Origin: Caballeronia catudaia
GTDB taxonomy: Bacteria; Pseudomonadota; Gammaproteobacteria; Burkholderiales; Burkholderiaceae
Assembly (NCBI RefSeq): GCF_001544755.2
Contig: NZ_FCOF02000054.1
Span: 1 to 37,966 of the forward strand
DNA length: 37,966 nucleotides
Direction of reading: 5' to 3'
The notes below the pieces were generated by a model. That model ran no database searches, had not been told where the DNA came from, and saw only the letters and a list, made by a program, of their open reading frames with translations. Below, piece by piece: positions 1 through 7,537 of the stretch (within the stretch, counting starts at the first letter, position 1; every line of letters starts with the position of its first letter). The translations under genes and the position numbers were made by a program.

Positions 1-28
1 GAAACGTGGCAGTCAAAGGAGCTAAATG

Positions 29-64
29 TGTTACCCATGTCCTGACACACCTGTTACCCATGTC
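29..64. repeat. Insertion-element-like 13-bp direct repeat
   Basis: The 13-mer TGTTACCCATGTC occurs at 29-41 and again at 52-64, separated by 10 bases (23-bp period). Closely spaced copies of this motif are, as far as I remember, found at the ends of some insertion sequences in Burkholderia relatives. That attribution is from memory and untested. No transposase frame is visible in the window, so this is at most an element end, with the rest lying off the left edge or lost. Confidence 0.45.
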
Positions 65-91
65 TCCGGTCTATACACGGCTGCAAAGAAA

Positions 92-550
92 GTAACCAAA
101 GAAACAGCTATCCCCAGCCTAAGCACTTCACACCGGCCGCGGCACAGGCGATTGATCTAATGGCCCCCAGAGTAGCGAGTGATCCCATTGTTGAGCCGGG
201 CGTGGACCGGGCACGGTCTGACAAGCCATAACTTTAAGGAAATGGTTCAGCACAAAATAGCTTCGGCACAGCGCTACGCGCTGCCGCCGGGTTTGCAAGG
301 GAAACCAACCGATCACAAATGCAGGGAAATGGAGCGAACGCAAACCCGACTGACCCGTCGGCCGCAAAGCGGGCCGGAGCTTGCAAGGGCTGCACCAAGT
401 TGTTAAGAGGTGCGACGTGTCAGACCGTGTGCGACCCAAGCCCGATTAGACCTTCGACGGCACTCGCTACTCCGGGGGCCAATCAGCCAATCGCCTGTGC
501 CGCGGCCGGTATGAAGTGCTTAGGCTGGGGATAGCTGTTTCTTTCGTTAC
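92..550. repeat. Two head-to-head copies of a dispersed repeat forming a long inverted repeat
   Basis: The segment 92-180 is the reverse complement of 462-550, with 8 mismatches in 89 positions by my alignment. The symmetry continues inward in patches: the 12-mer CACGGTCTGACA at 212-223 matches 418-429 inverted about the same axis (near 321), and the centre shows weaker similarity. The arms end sharply at 92 and 550. This looks like two diverged copies of one repeat of about 230 bp in opposite orientation. Immediately outside the right arm, 551-574 forms a GCCCC/GGGGC hairpin of a type I recall as common in Paraburkholderia intergenic repeats. Short open frames on both strands here have no recognisable protein character. 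Confidence 0.8.
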
Positions 551-603
551 TGCCGCCCCGCACAGGGGCAGTGCTAATAAACCAACGCGAATACGGGATC
601 CGG

Positions 604-649
604 CGAAAACGAAACGAAAACGAAAGCAAAGAAGCAAAGAAGCAAAAAG
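604..649. repeat. Purine-rich low-complexity tandem tract
   Basis: The tract consists of short imperfect units: CGAAAA/CGAAA repeated four times, followed by CAAAGAAG twice and CAAAAAG. It lies just past the stop codon of the minus-strand CorC-type gene at 651. On the minus strand it would be transcribed as a pyrimidine-rich 3' tail. No stable hairpin precedes it, so it is not a convincing intrinsic terminator. The repeat structure makes length variation by slippage plausible. Confidence 0.6.
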
Positions 650-650
650 G

Positions 651-2015
651 TCATTGCGCTTCCTCAAGCGCCTCCTCCCGTGGATAGACCCGAACCAAAA
701 CAATCCTGGGCCCCTTCATCTTCTTGACCACGATATCGAACCGATCGAACTCAACCCGCTGCCCTTCAGTCGGCAAATCCCCGAGCGCATTGATCACGAG
801 CCCACCGACCGACTCCGCACGTCCTTCATCGATATCGATGCCCAACGCCCGCTCCAGCGACACCACCGGCAAGCTGCCCTTGCCCATCAACGTGCCGTCG
901 TCCATGCGTGACCAGTCCGCATCGCCCTGACGGAATTCGTCGTGAATCTGCCCGACGAGCGCGCCAAGCAGGTTATCCAGCGTAATAAAACCAATAGGCT
1001 TCGCACCCTTGCGCCCGACGATCGCCAGATGCGGCGCGCCCTTGCGAAAACGTCGAAACAATTCGAGCGCCGAAAGATTCGGCGCGACGTATTGAACCGG
1101 CCGCACATGACGCGATAGCTTGTCGATCTTGTCGGCCCCATCCTTCGAAAAGCTGAAGTGAAAACCGCGCGCGCCGCCATCGCCGGCAAGCAGCAAGTCC
1201 TTCAGATGGATCATGCCGATCACGCGCTCGCCCGATGCATCGGCGAAAAGCGGATAGCGCGAAAAACGATGCCGTGAAATCACAGCGAGGTTATCGCGCA
1301 TCGGAAGATCATTACGCAGGCCGACGAGCTCATGCGCCGGACGCATCAGATCCGACACCGTCATGCGGCTGAAATCGAGCGAATGCGCGATCGTATTCCA
1401 TTCGTCCTCGTTATACGCAGACCCGCCGCCGTGATGACGCCCACGCAGAATCAGCTTGAGCTCATCGGTGGAGTAATGCGCGTCGTGACCATGATCCCCC
1501 GACATGCCGAAAAGACGCAGCACGAAATTCGCACTCGAATTCAACACCCAGATGAACGGATACATCAGCCAGTAAAAACCATAGAGCGGCATCGCGAGCC
1601 ACAGCCCGACCTGCTCCGAGCGGCGGATGGCCCACGACTTCGGCGCGAGTTCGCCGACGACGATATGCAGAAACGAAATGACCGAGAACGCGAAGAAGAG
1701 CGAGATCGACTCGATGAGCTTTTCCGACTCGACGCCGAAGAGCGAAAACAGCGGATGCAGCAGCGTGGCGAAAGCCGGCTCGCCGATCCAGCCGAGTCCG
1801 AGGGACGCAAGCGTGATGCCGAGCTGGCACGCGGACAGGTAAGCGTCGAGCTGCCCGTGGACCTTCGCGAGCAGACGGCCCGGCAGGCCGTTGGTGCGCG
1901 CCAGTGCCTTGACGCGAGTAGGCCGCAGCTTGACGAGCCCGAACTCCGCCGCGACGAAGAAACCATTCAACGCGACGAGCAACAATGCGCCGATCAGCGC
2001 GACAACCTGAGCCAA
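651..2015 (-). CDS. HlyC/CorC family CBS-domain membrane protein
   Basis: 454 residues with the three-part architecture of the CNNM/CorC (UPF0053) family. An N-terminal DUF21 membrane region spans about residues 1-190 and starts with a hydrophobic helix followed by NGFFVAAEFGLVKLRPTRV. A pair of CBS domains covers about 210-335 (for example DLMRPAHELVGLR). A C-terminal CorC_HlyC transporter-associated domain spans about 355-445 (ALGDLPTEGQRVEFDRFDI). Family members act in divalent cation homeostasis or, in the E. coli YtfL/PaeA group, in polyamine export. The name hemolysin is historical and the substrate cannot be told from sequence. The start is a TTG at 2013-2015 preceded by a purine-rich AGAAGAGAG. 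It is followed downstream only by repeats and preceded by a histidine kinase on the same strand. Confidence 0.9.
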   Translation of the reverse strand: MAQVVALIGALLLVALNGFFVAAEFGLVKLRPTRVKALARTNGLPGRLLAKVHGQLDAYLSACQLGITLASLGLGWIGEPAFATLLHPLFSLFGVESEKLIESISLFFAFSVISFLHIVVGELAPKSWAIRRSEQVGLWLAMPLYGFYWLMYPFIWVLNSSANFVLRLFGMSGDHGHDAHYSTDELKLILRGRHHGGGSAYNEDEWNTIAHSLDFSRMTVSDLMRPAHELVGLRNDLPMRDNLAVISRHRFSRYPLFADASGERVIGMIHLKDLLLAGDGGARGFHFSFSKDGADKIDKLSRHVRPVQYVAPNLSALELFRRFRKGAPHLAIVGRKGAKPIGFITLDNLLGALVGQIHDEFRQGDADWSRMDDGTLMGKGSLPVVSLERALGIDIDEGRAESVGGLVINALGDLPTEGQRVEFDRFDIVVKKMKGPRIVLVRVYPREEALEEAQ

Positions 2016-2076
2016 AGCAACTCTCTTCTGAAGTGGAAAGCGTCAGTATATGGGCGACAGGTCTTCGAAAGTCAAT

Positions 2077-3207
2077 TTACATCCCCGCGACCGGTACGCG
2101 CACGGACAACGTGACCGCCGCATTGTCCGCAATATCGCTGTGCTCGAACGCGCCGCCGTGCGCCTCGGACACGCGCTTCGCCAGCGCAAGGCCCCACGCG
2201 ATGCGTCCGCCTTCGCGCGGCTCGAGCGCCTGGCGGCGCGCGAACGCTTCGAGCACATGCGGCGCCGACGTATCGTTCAACGCTTGCGCCGATACCGTGA
2301 AACGCACGTCCGTGCGCCACATGCTGCCCTCGACGTTGCTCGACGCATGCACCGTCGTGCCACCCGCACTCGCTTCGGCGGCGAATGCCAGCATGAGCCA
2401 GAGCGCCTGCAACAGACGCTCGGCATCGCCTTCGAGTTGCTCTTCCGCGAGCGGCGAATCGATTTCGATGGTCACACCGCGAGCGCGCGCGACGCCGGCA
2501 CGCGCGAGCGCCGCACTCTTCTCCAATAGCGGCCGCAGCGCCACCGGCGCGAGCGCAACCGACAACGCCTTGGTTTCGGCGCGCGTCGTATCGACGGATT
2601 GCTCGATCAGCTTCACCTGCTGTTCGACACCCGAACGAATGCCGGCAAGTGCGCGCTGCGCTGCGGGATCGTTGGCGTCGACCTTGCGCTCGAGCACGTA
2701 GCCCCAGCTATGGATCGCGTTCAACGGGCCGCGCAGATCGTGCGACACCACCGACAACACGTGATCGCGCATGAAGAGCGCGGCCTCGGCACGCAAATGG
2801 GCGATGCGGTCCGCCGCGTCGTGCTGCCCGTCATCCGACGCGCACGAAGGCGACACGATCAACGTGACGCAATCCGGGCCCGGCAACGCGATGATCGAAA
2901 AGGCGCGCGTCGCGCCGTCATCGCCGATCGTCACGTGCGCGCGACGCGTGCCATTGCCGGCGAGCGCGGCATCCGCAGCCTCGGCGAGGACGGCGGTGAG
3001 CGGCCTGGGCAACGGGGTATCGGCGAGTGCGCGGCCTTCGAGCGCGGCGGGTTCGAGATCGAAGAGATGAGCGAGGACGGCGTCGGCCGAGAGGCAGCGC
3101 TGAGCGCTGTCGAGCACCAGCACGCCGTCGTTTCCTGCGACGGCCGCATCGAAGGACTTGTCGCCTTCCGGTTCGACCGTACTGGAGAAAGACGTTGTCA
3201 CGATCAT
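2077..3207 (-). CDS. Orphan sensor histidine kinase with degenerate ATPase domain
   Basis: 376 residues, no transmembrane segment, so probably a cytoplasmic sensor. Residues about 20-120 resemble a PAS-like sensing fold (GNDGVLVLDSAQRCLSADAV). The dimerisation/phosphoacceptor region carries a good H-box, SVVSHDLRGPLNAIHSW, with His156. The C-terminal ATP-binding region is eroded. The N-box position reads RLLQALWLMLAFAAEAS (264-280), without the usual asparagines. No clear G1 DxGxG motif is seen, and only a G2-like GGRIAWGLALAKRVSEAHGG remains. The frame stays open upstream to 3432, but the ATG at 3205-3207 is preferred: a TATAAT box lies upstream of it (3322-3327, minus strand) and an AAGGA precedes it, though the spacing is short. 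No response-regulator gene is adjacent. It may be a pseudokinase or be phosphorylated in trans. Confidence 0.8.
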   Translation of the reverse strand: MIVTTSFSSTVEPEGDKSFDAAVAGNDGVLVLDSAQRCLSADAVLAHLFDLEPAALEGRALADTPLPRPLTAVLAEAADAALAGNGTRRAHVTIGDDGATRAFSIIALPGPDCVTLIVSPSCASDDGQHDAADRIAHLRAEAALFMRDHVLSVVSHDLRGPLNAIHSWGYVLERKVDANDPAAQRALAGIRSGVEQQVKLIEQSVDTTRAETKALSVALAPVALRPLLEKSAALARAGVARARGVTIEIDSPLAEEQLEGDAERLLQALWLMLAFAAEASAGGTTVHASSNVEGSMWRTDVRFTVSAQALNDTSAPHVLEAFARRQALEPREGGRIAWGLALAKRVSEAHGGAFEHSDIADNAAVTLSVRVPVAGM

Positions 3208-3321
3208 GGATCCTTGCGTATAACGGTGTTGAGGTTCGATGTCCCGGAGAGCCGGATGCGCTGAGGCTGCACAGCGCGTATGCCCTGAGCAATATACGCT
3301 GCGTATGAATCCTTGCAGGTC

Positions 3322-3327
3322 ATTATA
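3322..3327 (-). promoter_or_regulatory. -10 box candidate for the histidine kinase gene
   Basis: On the minus strand this reads TATAAT, an exact sigma-70 -10 hexamer, about 115 bases upstream of the kinase ATG. The -35 position at 17-bp spacing (CGCAGG) is poor, so the promoter may depend on an activator or be spurious. It lies inside the longer open frame, which argues for the downstream ATG as the true start. Confidence 0.4.
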
Positions 3328-3693
3328 TGTGAGCGCCTGGCCCGCCTGCGGCAACGGTGCGCTGCGCGCCTCGCGATGCCGCAGCAGCAATTCGCGTGCG
3401 CGCGTTCGCGTTCCCCCGCGCGAGATCCTCATTGCACGGCGAAAGAAAGTATCGGATTACTATTAATTCGGTTTAAGGAATTTGCGCCGTTAGCAAAATA
3501 AATTCAGTTACTTTTTTTACACGGCCTAAAAAGCCGCGGGAACCGTCTTTGCTGTTTTAATAGCCTTGCCACGCGAAGCCCTTATCTTCGCCATGAGAAT
3601 TTTCAAAGCAAAACGCGCTGTCGATTTTATTTTTCTGTTGACAACGACTTTTGCCGCGCGAGCTTCCAGAATAGCGCCGCGATCCAAATTCAT

Positions 3694-3723
3694 GCGTCAG
3701 GCCGAACCTTTCCGGCCTGACGC
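3694..3723. promoter_or_regulatory. Perfect 11-bp inverted repeat in EPS cluster leader
   Basis: GCGTCAGGCCG (3694-3704) and CGGCCTGACGC (3713-3723) are exact reverse complements with an 8-base spacer, about 110 bases before the first EPS glycosyltransferase. In RNA it would be a strong hairpin. The following CTTTTCTC starts about 10 bases later, so it is not a textbook terminator. It could be an attenuator, an operator, or a terminator of something upstream. The structure is seen; its function is inference. Confidence 0.6.
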
Positions 3724-3830
3724 TGCCAATAGCTTTTCTCATTGGAGTCAGCATATCGGGCAAACGGCACGCATGAGCCGTCCCGGCCACGCTGGGCTTC
3801 AAACCAGACTCTACGGGTGACATCAGCACT

Positions 3831-4916
3831 ATGACTCACGCCCATCATGGCAAGCCTCAAACACTGCTCTCGGTGATCATCCCTGCGTACAACGTCGAAC
3901 ACTTCATCACTGCATCGCTGGAATCGGCGCTCTCGCAACCACGCGCCGATGAAATCGAACTGATCGTCATCGACGATGGTTCAACCGACCACACGCTCGA
4001 ACGCATACTCGACGTTCAACGCAGCGGGCGCGCGCGCAATATGCGCGTGATCCATCAGGAAAACCGCGGCGTGTCCGCAGCGCGCAATCGGGCGATCGCG
4101 GAAGCGACGTCGCCGTATATCGGCTTTCTCGATTCGGACGATGTGTGGTCGGCGGATTTCACCGCGAAGATCATGCCGCTTCTCGATGCCGATACGGCGG
4201 ACATCATCGAGTTCAACGTGGGCATCATCGATTCGGACGGCAAGGTGATCGACAAGGTCACGCTGATCGATCCGTCGACGACCGGTCATCGTGCATGCGA
4301 TCTCGATGCGTTGCTCGACTTCGCGCGCGTGTATCAGGTGTTTCCGGTCGCTCGAGTTTATAAGCGCGAACTGTGGGACGGCGTCGAGTTTCCGACGGGC
4401 CGCGTCTACGAAGACGCCGCCGCGATTCCGCGCGTCTATGCGCGCGCGACATCGCTTTTCCGTCTCGCCGACGACCTCTATTTCTATCGACGCCGCGCAG
4501 GCAGCATCACCACGAAGGCGACGCCTTACACGGTGATGTCGCTCGCGACCTGCGCAGAAGAAACGATGGAGCGCTGCAACGGCAGCGCGCTGGATCCATT
4601 CTGGCTCGCGATATTCCACAAAGTCTTCTCGTATGCGTGCTACCAGGCCGCGCGCGTGGATACTCGCGCATTCGCGGAATCGATGCGAACGATCGAGGCC
4701 ACCGCCGCGCACTATCGCGACTTCGCCGCGCCGCGCAACGATACGCCGAAGGAACTGCGCTTTCACCGGAAGATAGTCATCGAACGCCGCTGGTTTCAGG
4801 CCAAGCGCGTGATCAAGCGCGCGCTCGGCCGCGAGTTGCGTCCGCCCGTGGCAGCGCGCACGCATTCTTCAGGCAACGTGGGCGGGCGTTCTCACGCAAG
4901 TGTCAACAATGACTAA
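3831..4916 (+). CDS. Family 2 glycosyltransferase (EPS)
   Basis: 361 residues. The N-terminal GT-A nucleotide-sugar domain is clear: LLSVIIPAYNVEHFITASLE at 12-31, VIDDGSTDHT at 46-55 and the metal-binding DSDD at 101-104 (GFLDSDDVWSADF). It should transfer one sugar from a nucleotide donor to a lipid-linked acceptor on the cytoplasmic face of the inner membrane; donor and acceptor cannot be told. The C-terminal third is basic (RRWFQAKRVIKRALGRELR), which suits membrane association. The ATG at 3831 has only a weak ribosome site. This is the first gene of the plus-strand exopolysaccharide cluster and is separated from the flippase by 461 non-coding bases. Confidence 0.9.
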   Translation: MTHAHHGKPQTLLSVIIPAYNVEHFITASLESALSQPRADEIELIVIDDGSTDHTLERILDVQRSGRARNMRVIHQENRGVSAARNRAIAEATSPYIGFLDSDDVWSADFTAKIMPLLDADTADIIEFNVGIIDSDGKVIDKVTLIDPSTTGHRACDLDALLDFARVYQVFPVARVYKRELWDGVEFPTGRVYEDAAAIPRVYARATSLFRLADDLYFYRRRAGSITTKATPYTVMSLATCAEETMERCNGSALDPFWLAIFHKVFSYACYQAARVDTRAFAESMRTIEATAAHYRDFAAPRNDTPKELRFHRKIVIERRWFQAKRVIKRALGRELRPPVAARTHSSGNVGGRSHASVNND

Positions 4917-5377
4917 GAAATTCATGAGGTCCGTTAGGATGCCGCCAAGCATTTCGCGCTAACGACGACGGCGCTGCCAGTTTCATGCGGTGCATCGATG
5001 CCTACCAGCACTTTGAGTAGTTTTCAATCGAACGATCACGTCGCGAATGAGACCTTGCGTGGGCAAACCCACTGATGAATACGCTTTTCTTTTGTTAAAT
5101 GACGTTTGCTATAACGTTTGCGCATTCTCCGGACAGACATCGGCAGGTACGGAACCGGCGCATTCCGTTCGACACACGCGCACCCGGCGCCAGGCCAAGG
5201 CACGGGCGCGCAGACCTCTTTGGCCGCATGCCGCATCGACGGCGAGACGCACGAGCGAAACTATCCGCTCCACGCGTTGTCTGGCAAAGGCCCACTCAAT
5301 CGGCGAACCTGCACGGTTCGCAATCTTGCGTCATAGTCATCAAGATCACGCTGCGCTAAAGCAGGGAAAACCGTTCA
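4917..5377. other. Gene-free interval between GT2 and flippase genes
   Basis: I see no gene here; the open frames are short and lack protein character. An 8-bp direct repeat ACGTTTGC occurs at 5102-5109 and 5114-5121 (12-bp period) around a TATAAC that could serve as a -10 box, though no good -35 accompanies it. A weak inverted repeat CGTTAG/CTAACG lies at 4932-4964. The gap is long for adjacent genes of one EPS operon and may hold an internal promoter for the flippase. Confidence 0.5.
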
Positions 5378-6655
5378 ATGGCTTCATTCCGAAAGAACTT
5401 CACGATTCTGATGACGTTGCAGGTATCGACATACCTCGCACCGCTGCTGACGGTACCGTGGCTCGCGCGCGTCCTCGGCCCGGGCGAATATGGACGCCTT
5501 GCATTTGGCCTGGCCTTCACGGCCTACTTCATCTCGATCACGAACTACAGTTTTTCGCTGACGGCCACGCCGAAGATTTCGATCAATCGCGACAATCGCG
5601 AACTGCGCTCCAAGGTGTTCTGGGAAACCATCCTCACGCAAGCCTCGCTAGCGCTTGCGGGATTCATCGTGGTCATCGTGCTGACGTCCGTCGTGCCGTA
5701 TCTGGAGGAGAATCGCTATCTCCTGCTCATCGGCTATGGCCAGGCAGTCGGCGCCATGCTGATTCCCACATGGTATTTCCAGGGCATCGAAGATCTCGGC
5801 ATGCTGAGCGTGCTCGTTTTCATTGGACGCGCGCTCAGCATTCCTGCGATGTATCTCTTCGTGCGCGAGCATGACGATCTCCTCATCGCGATGGCCGTCA
5901 ACGCGTTGGTGCCGCTGCTGTCGGGCACCGCAATTTGCACGTACTTGTATTTTCGGCGCGAGCTAAACTTCGTGCGCGTGTCGTTCAGGACTATCGTCAG
6001 TCGTCTGAAGGACGGCTGGAGCGTGTTCATCGCAACGTCCATCGTCGATATCTATGCATCGAGCAACATCGTGCTGCTTACGTTCATGGCCGGCAACGTT
6101 GCGGCCGGCTATTTCGCCGCGGCGGACAAGCTGATCCGCGCGGCATTGAATATGCTTCAACCATTGAAGACGGCAGCTTATCCGCGCGTGAGCTTCCTCA
6201 TGCATCACGCAAAGGAAGATGCCTTCGCGTTCTTGCGCAAGATGTTCGTCGTGCAGGGCGTGATCGTGTCGCTGATCTCGGTATGCATCTTCTTCGGCGC
6301 CCCGCTTGCAGTAAAACTCTTGTATGGACCGAAGTTCTTGCCTACCGTAGAGGTGTTGCGATGGATGGCGTTCGTGCCGTTGATGGCCGGACTCTCGGAT
6401 CTCTTCGGTGTTCAGACGATGCTTCCGCTCGGCATGAGGTCGCAATTCAGCCGTGTGCTGATGGCATCTGCCGTCGTGAACTTCGGCTTGCTCGCCGTGC
6501 TCGCCAGGCCCTTCGGCGAGCAAGGAGCGGCGGCGACGGTGCTGATCGTCGAGACATTCATCGCCGCGGCGATGGCCTTCACGCTGTATCTGCAAGGTGT
6601 GCCGCTGTTGAAGCGCCCGATTACGGAAAGCGCAGGTTCAGGAACGACGACGTAG
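5378..6655 (+). CDS. Wzx-type polysaccharide flippase
   Basis: 425 residues, very hydrophobic, with about 12 predicted membrane helices and the N-terminal pattern of the MOP/polysaccharide-synthesis family (TVPWLARVLGPGEYGRLAFG near 25-44). Such proteins flip undecaprenyl-diphosphate-linked repeat units across the inner membrane. The next helices, including FAFTAYFISI-like and ENRYLLLIGYGQAVGAMLIP segments, and the middle motif VAAGYFAAADKLIRAALNML, agree with family members. Ribosome site AGGGA lies 10 bases before the ATG. Codon choice is slightly less G+C-biased than in the genes downstream. Two tandem hairpins follow directly. Confidence 0.88.
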   Translation: MASFRKNFTILMTLQVSTYLAPLLTVPWLARVLGPGEYGRLAFGLAFTAYFISITNYSFSLTATPKISINRDNRELRSKVFWETILTQASLALAGFIVVIVLTSVVPYLEENRYLLLIGYGQAVGAMLIPTWYFQGIEDLGMLSVLVFIGRALSIPAMYLFVREHDDLLIAMAVNALVPLLSGTAICTYLYFRRELNFVRVSFRTIVSRLKDGWSVFIATSIVDIYASSNIVLLTFMAGNVAAGYFAAADKLIRAALNMLQPLKTAAYPRVSFLMHHAKEDAFAFLRKMFVVQGVIVSLISVCIFFGAPLAVKLLYGPKFLPTVEVLRWMAFVPLMAGLSDLFGVQTMLPLGMRSQFSRVLMASAVVNFGLLAVLARPFGEQGAAATVLIVETFIAAAMAFTLYLQGVPLLKRPITESAGSGTTT

Positions 6656-6676
6656 CCGTAACCGGTCTTTGCACCC

Positions 6677-6725
6677 CGAGGTCGCACTGGGTGCACCTCG
6701 AAGTCGCACTGGGCGTGTTCGACTT
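6677..6725 (+). other. Two tandem hairpins with a shared core after the flippase gene
   Basis: Hairpin 1 (6677-6700) pairs CGAGGT with ACCTCG and GCAC with GTGC around a TGG loop, leaving one bulged C. Hairpin 2 (6701-6725) pairs AAGTCG with CGACTT and CAC with GTG. Both contain the same core TCGCACTGGG, so they also read as a direct repeat. They start 22 bases after the flippase stop codon. There is no U-run, so neither is a standard intrinsic terminator. An RNA stability element, attenuator or protein-binding site is possible. Confidence 0.65.
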
Positions 6726-6835
6726 GCGCCCTACTACAAAGTTGCATTTAAGTATGTGACTCAACGAACCGACCCATGCAGTTCGAGCCGATATCGTATT
6801 GGTACGAACAGTGTTTAATTCAGAGAGCCTTTGTG

Positions 6836-7024
6836 ATGGAAACAGAAGAAACGTCGATCGAACACGTACAGAAGCTGGTGGACCAGGCCGAAAGCCTGCG
6901 CATGCAGTCCGTCGCAGTCCCGCTCAAGGATCTGCAAATAGTTCTGCAGATTTGTGAAGCCGCTATTGCTCAGCAGAATGCATCGGAAATGATCGCGGAA
7001 AATCCATATTCGCCTGCACAGTAA
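6836..7024 (+). CDS. Small hypothetical protein inside the EPS cluster
   Basis: 62 residues from the ATG at 6836, which follows a GAGAG ribosome-like site at 8 bases. The frame also opens at 6776 (82 residues) but without a ribosome site. The product begins METEETSIEHVQKLVDQAES and appears mostly alpha-helical, without membrane segment, signal or cysteine pattern. I do not recognise a family. It sits alone between tandem hairpins (6677-6725) and another inverted repeat (7035-7081), in a region otherwise lacking genes, so it could be an independent small transcription unit inserted among EPS genes. It may also be non-coding; confidence is moderate. Confidence 0.42.
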   Translation: METEETSIEHVQKLVDQAESLRMQSVAVPLKDLQIVLQICEAAIAQQNASEMIAENPYSPAQ

Positions 7025-7034
7025 TGATTCATCG

Positions 7035-7081
7035 TTCGAGCGCAGATTGAAGCACCCAAGGGAGCCCCTTGACCGCTCGAA
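7035..7081 (+). other. Two-stem inverted repeat after the small ORF
   Basis: TTCGAGCG (7035-7042) pairs with CGCTCGAA (7074-7081), and inside it CAAGGG (7057-7062) pairs with CCCTTG (7066-7071) around a 3-base loop. It starts 11 bases after the stop codon of the small ORF. A U-run is missing, so it is terminator-like rather than a clear intrinsic terminator. Confidence 0.55.
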
Positions 7082-7537
7082 ACCCGACTGATAGTTCCAC
7101 TTGACGTCCCGCCGCAGAGAGGCCGCTTTTACCTGGCCCGAGCGCATAGCATCGGCGGACGCAGAACAATCTTCACCAAGACCAACCTCGCTGCATCCGA
7201 ATCGGTCAGTTTGACCTCACCGGGTGCTCGCATCAGGTAAATCCAGGCTTGAATTCGAGCTTGACGGGGCCGTTCGTTGCGTTTTCGCAAAGAACGCGCA
7301 TTGCTATGCCGGATCCCGTGTGTACTTGCCGACCGCATCAAAACGCTCGATTAGTACTGCGACACGCGCATCCCGGTTCTGTATGCGTTTCCTTTCAGGT
7401 GGCCGAGCGTGCTTCCACCTCGCATACGTACGTCGTACTTAAAAGTGACATGTCATTTACCTGATAACGATTAGGCCATTCCTTCCCATTGCGTATAGCC
7501 GCGGGCGTTCGGCAAGACGCTATTCGAAGAGTCCAAT
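7082..7537. other. Gene-free interval before the first GT4 gene
   Basis: No gene is recognised; open frames on both strands are under 75 codons and look random. A perfect 10-bp palindrome TGACATGTCA lies at 7446-7455, about 85 bases before the next start codon, and is a candidate operator. The interval, with the small ORF block before it, splits the cluster into GT2/flippase on one side and the GT4 genes on the other. Confidence 0.5.

Larger units (their letters stand above)
3208..3830. other. Gene-free interval between kinase and EPS cluster, A+T-rich core
   Basis: No credible gene is seen. The first 230 bases form the kinase promoter region. About 3440-3660 is conspicuously A+T-rich compared with the surroundings, with T and A runs. 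A TTGACA at 3638-3643 lacks a convincing -10 partner. A strong inverted repeat lies at 3694-3723 (entered separately). The stretch is the natural upstream control region for the divergently transcribed EPS cluster beginning at 3831. Confidence 0.6.

Noticed and set aside
128..703. Several short open frames in the left-end repeats (both strands)
   Set aside because: They run through the inverted repeat and low-complexity tract; their translations resemble spurious products of dispersed repeats rather than proteins.
3638..3643. A perfect TTGACA -35 hexamer in the EPS leader
   Set aside because: No acceptable -10 hexamer at 16-18 bases; kept only as a note in the interval description.
3566..3820. 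An 84-codon plus-strand frame in the EPS leader
   Set aside because: No ribosome site, crosses the strong inverted repeat at 3694-3723, and no protein-like pattern.
7129..7341. A 70-codon minus-strand frame before the GT4 genes
   Set aside because: Considered as a transposase or gene fragment, but no family resemblance was seen and no ribosome site is present.
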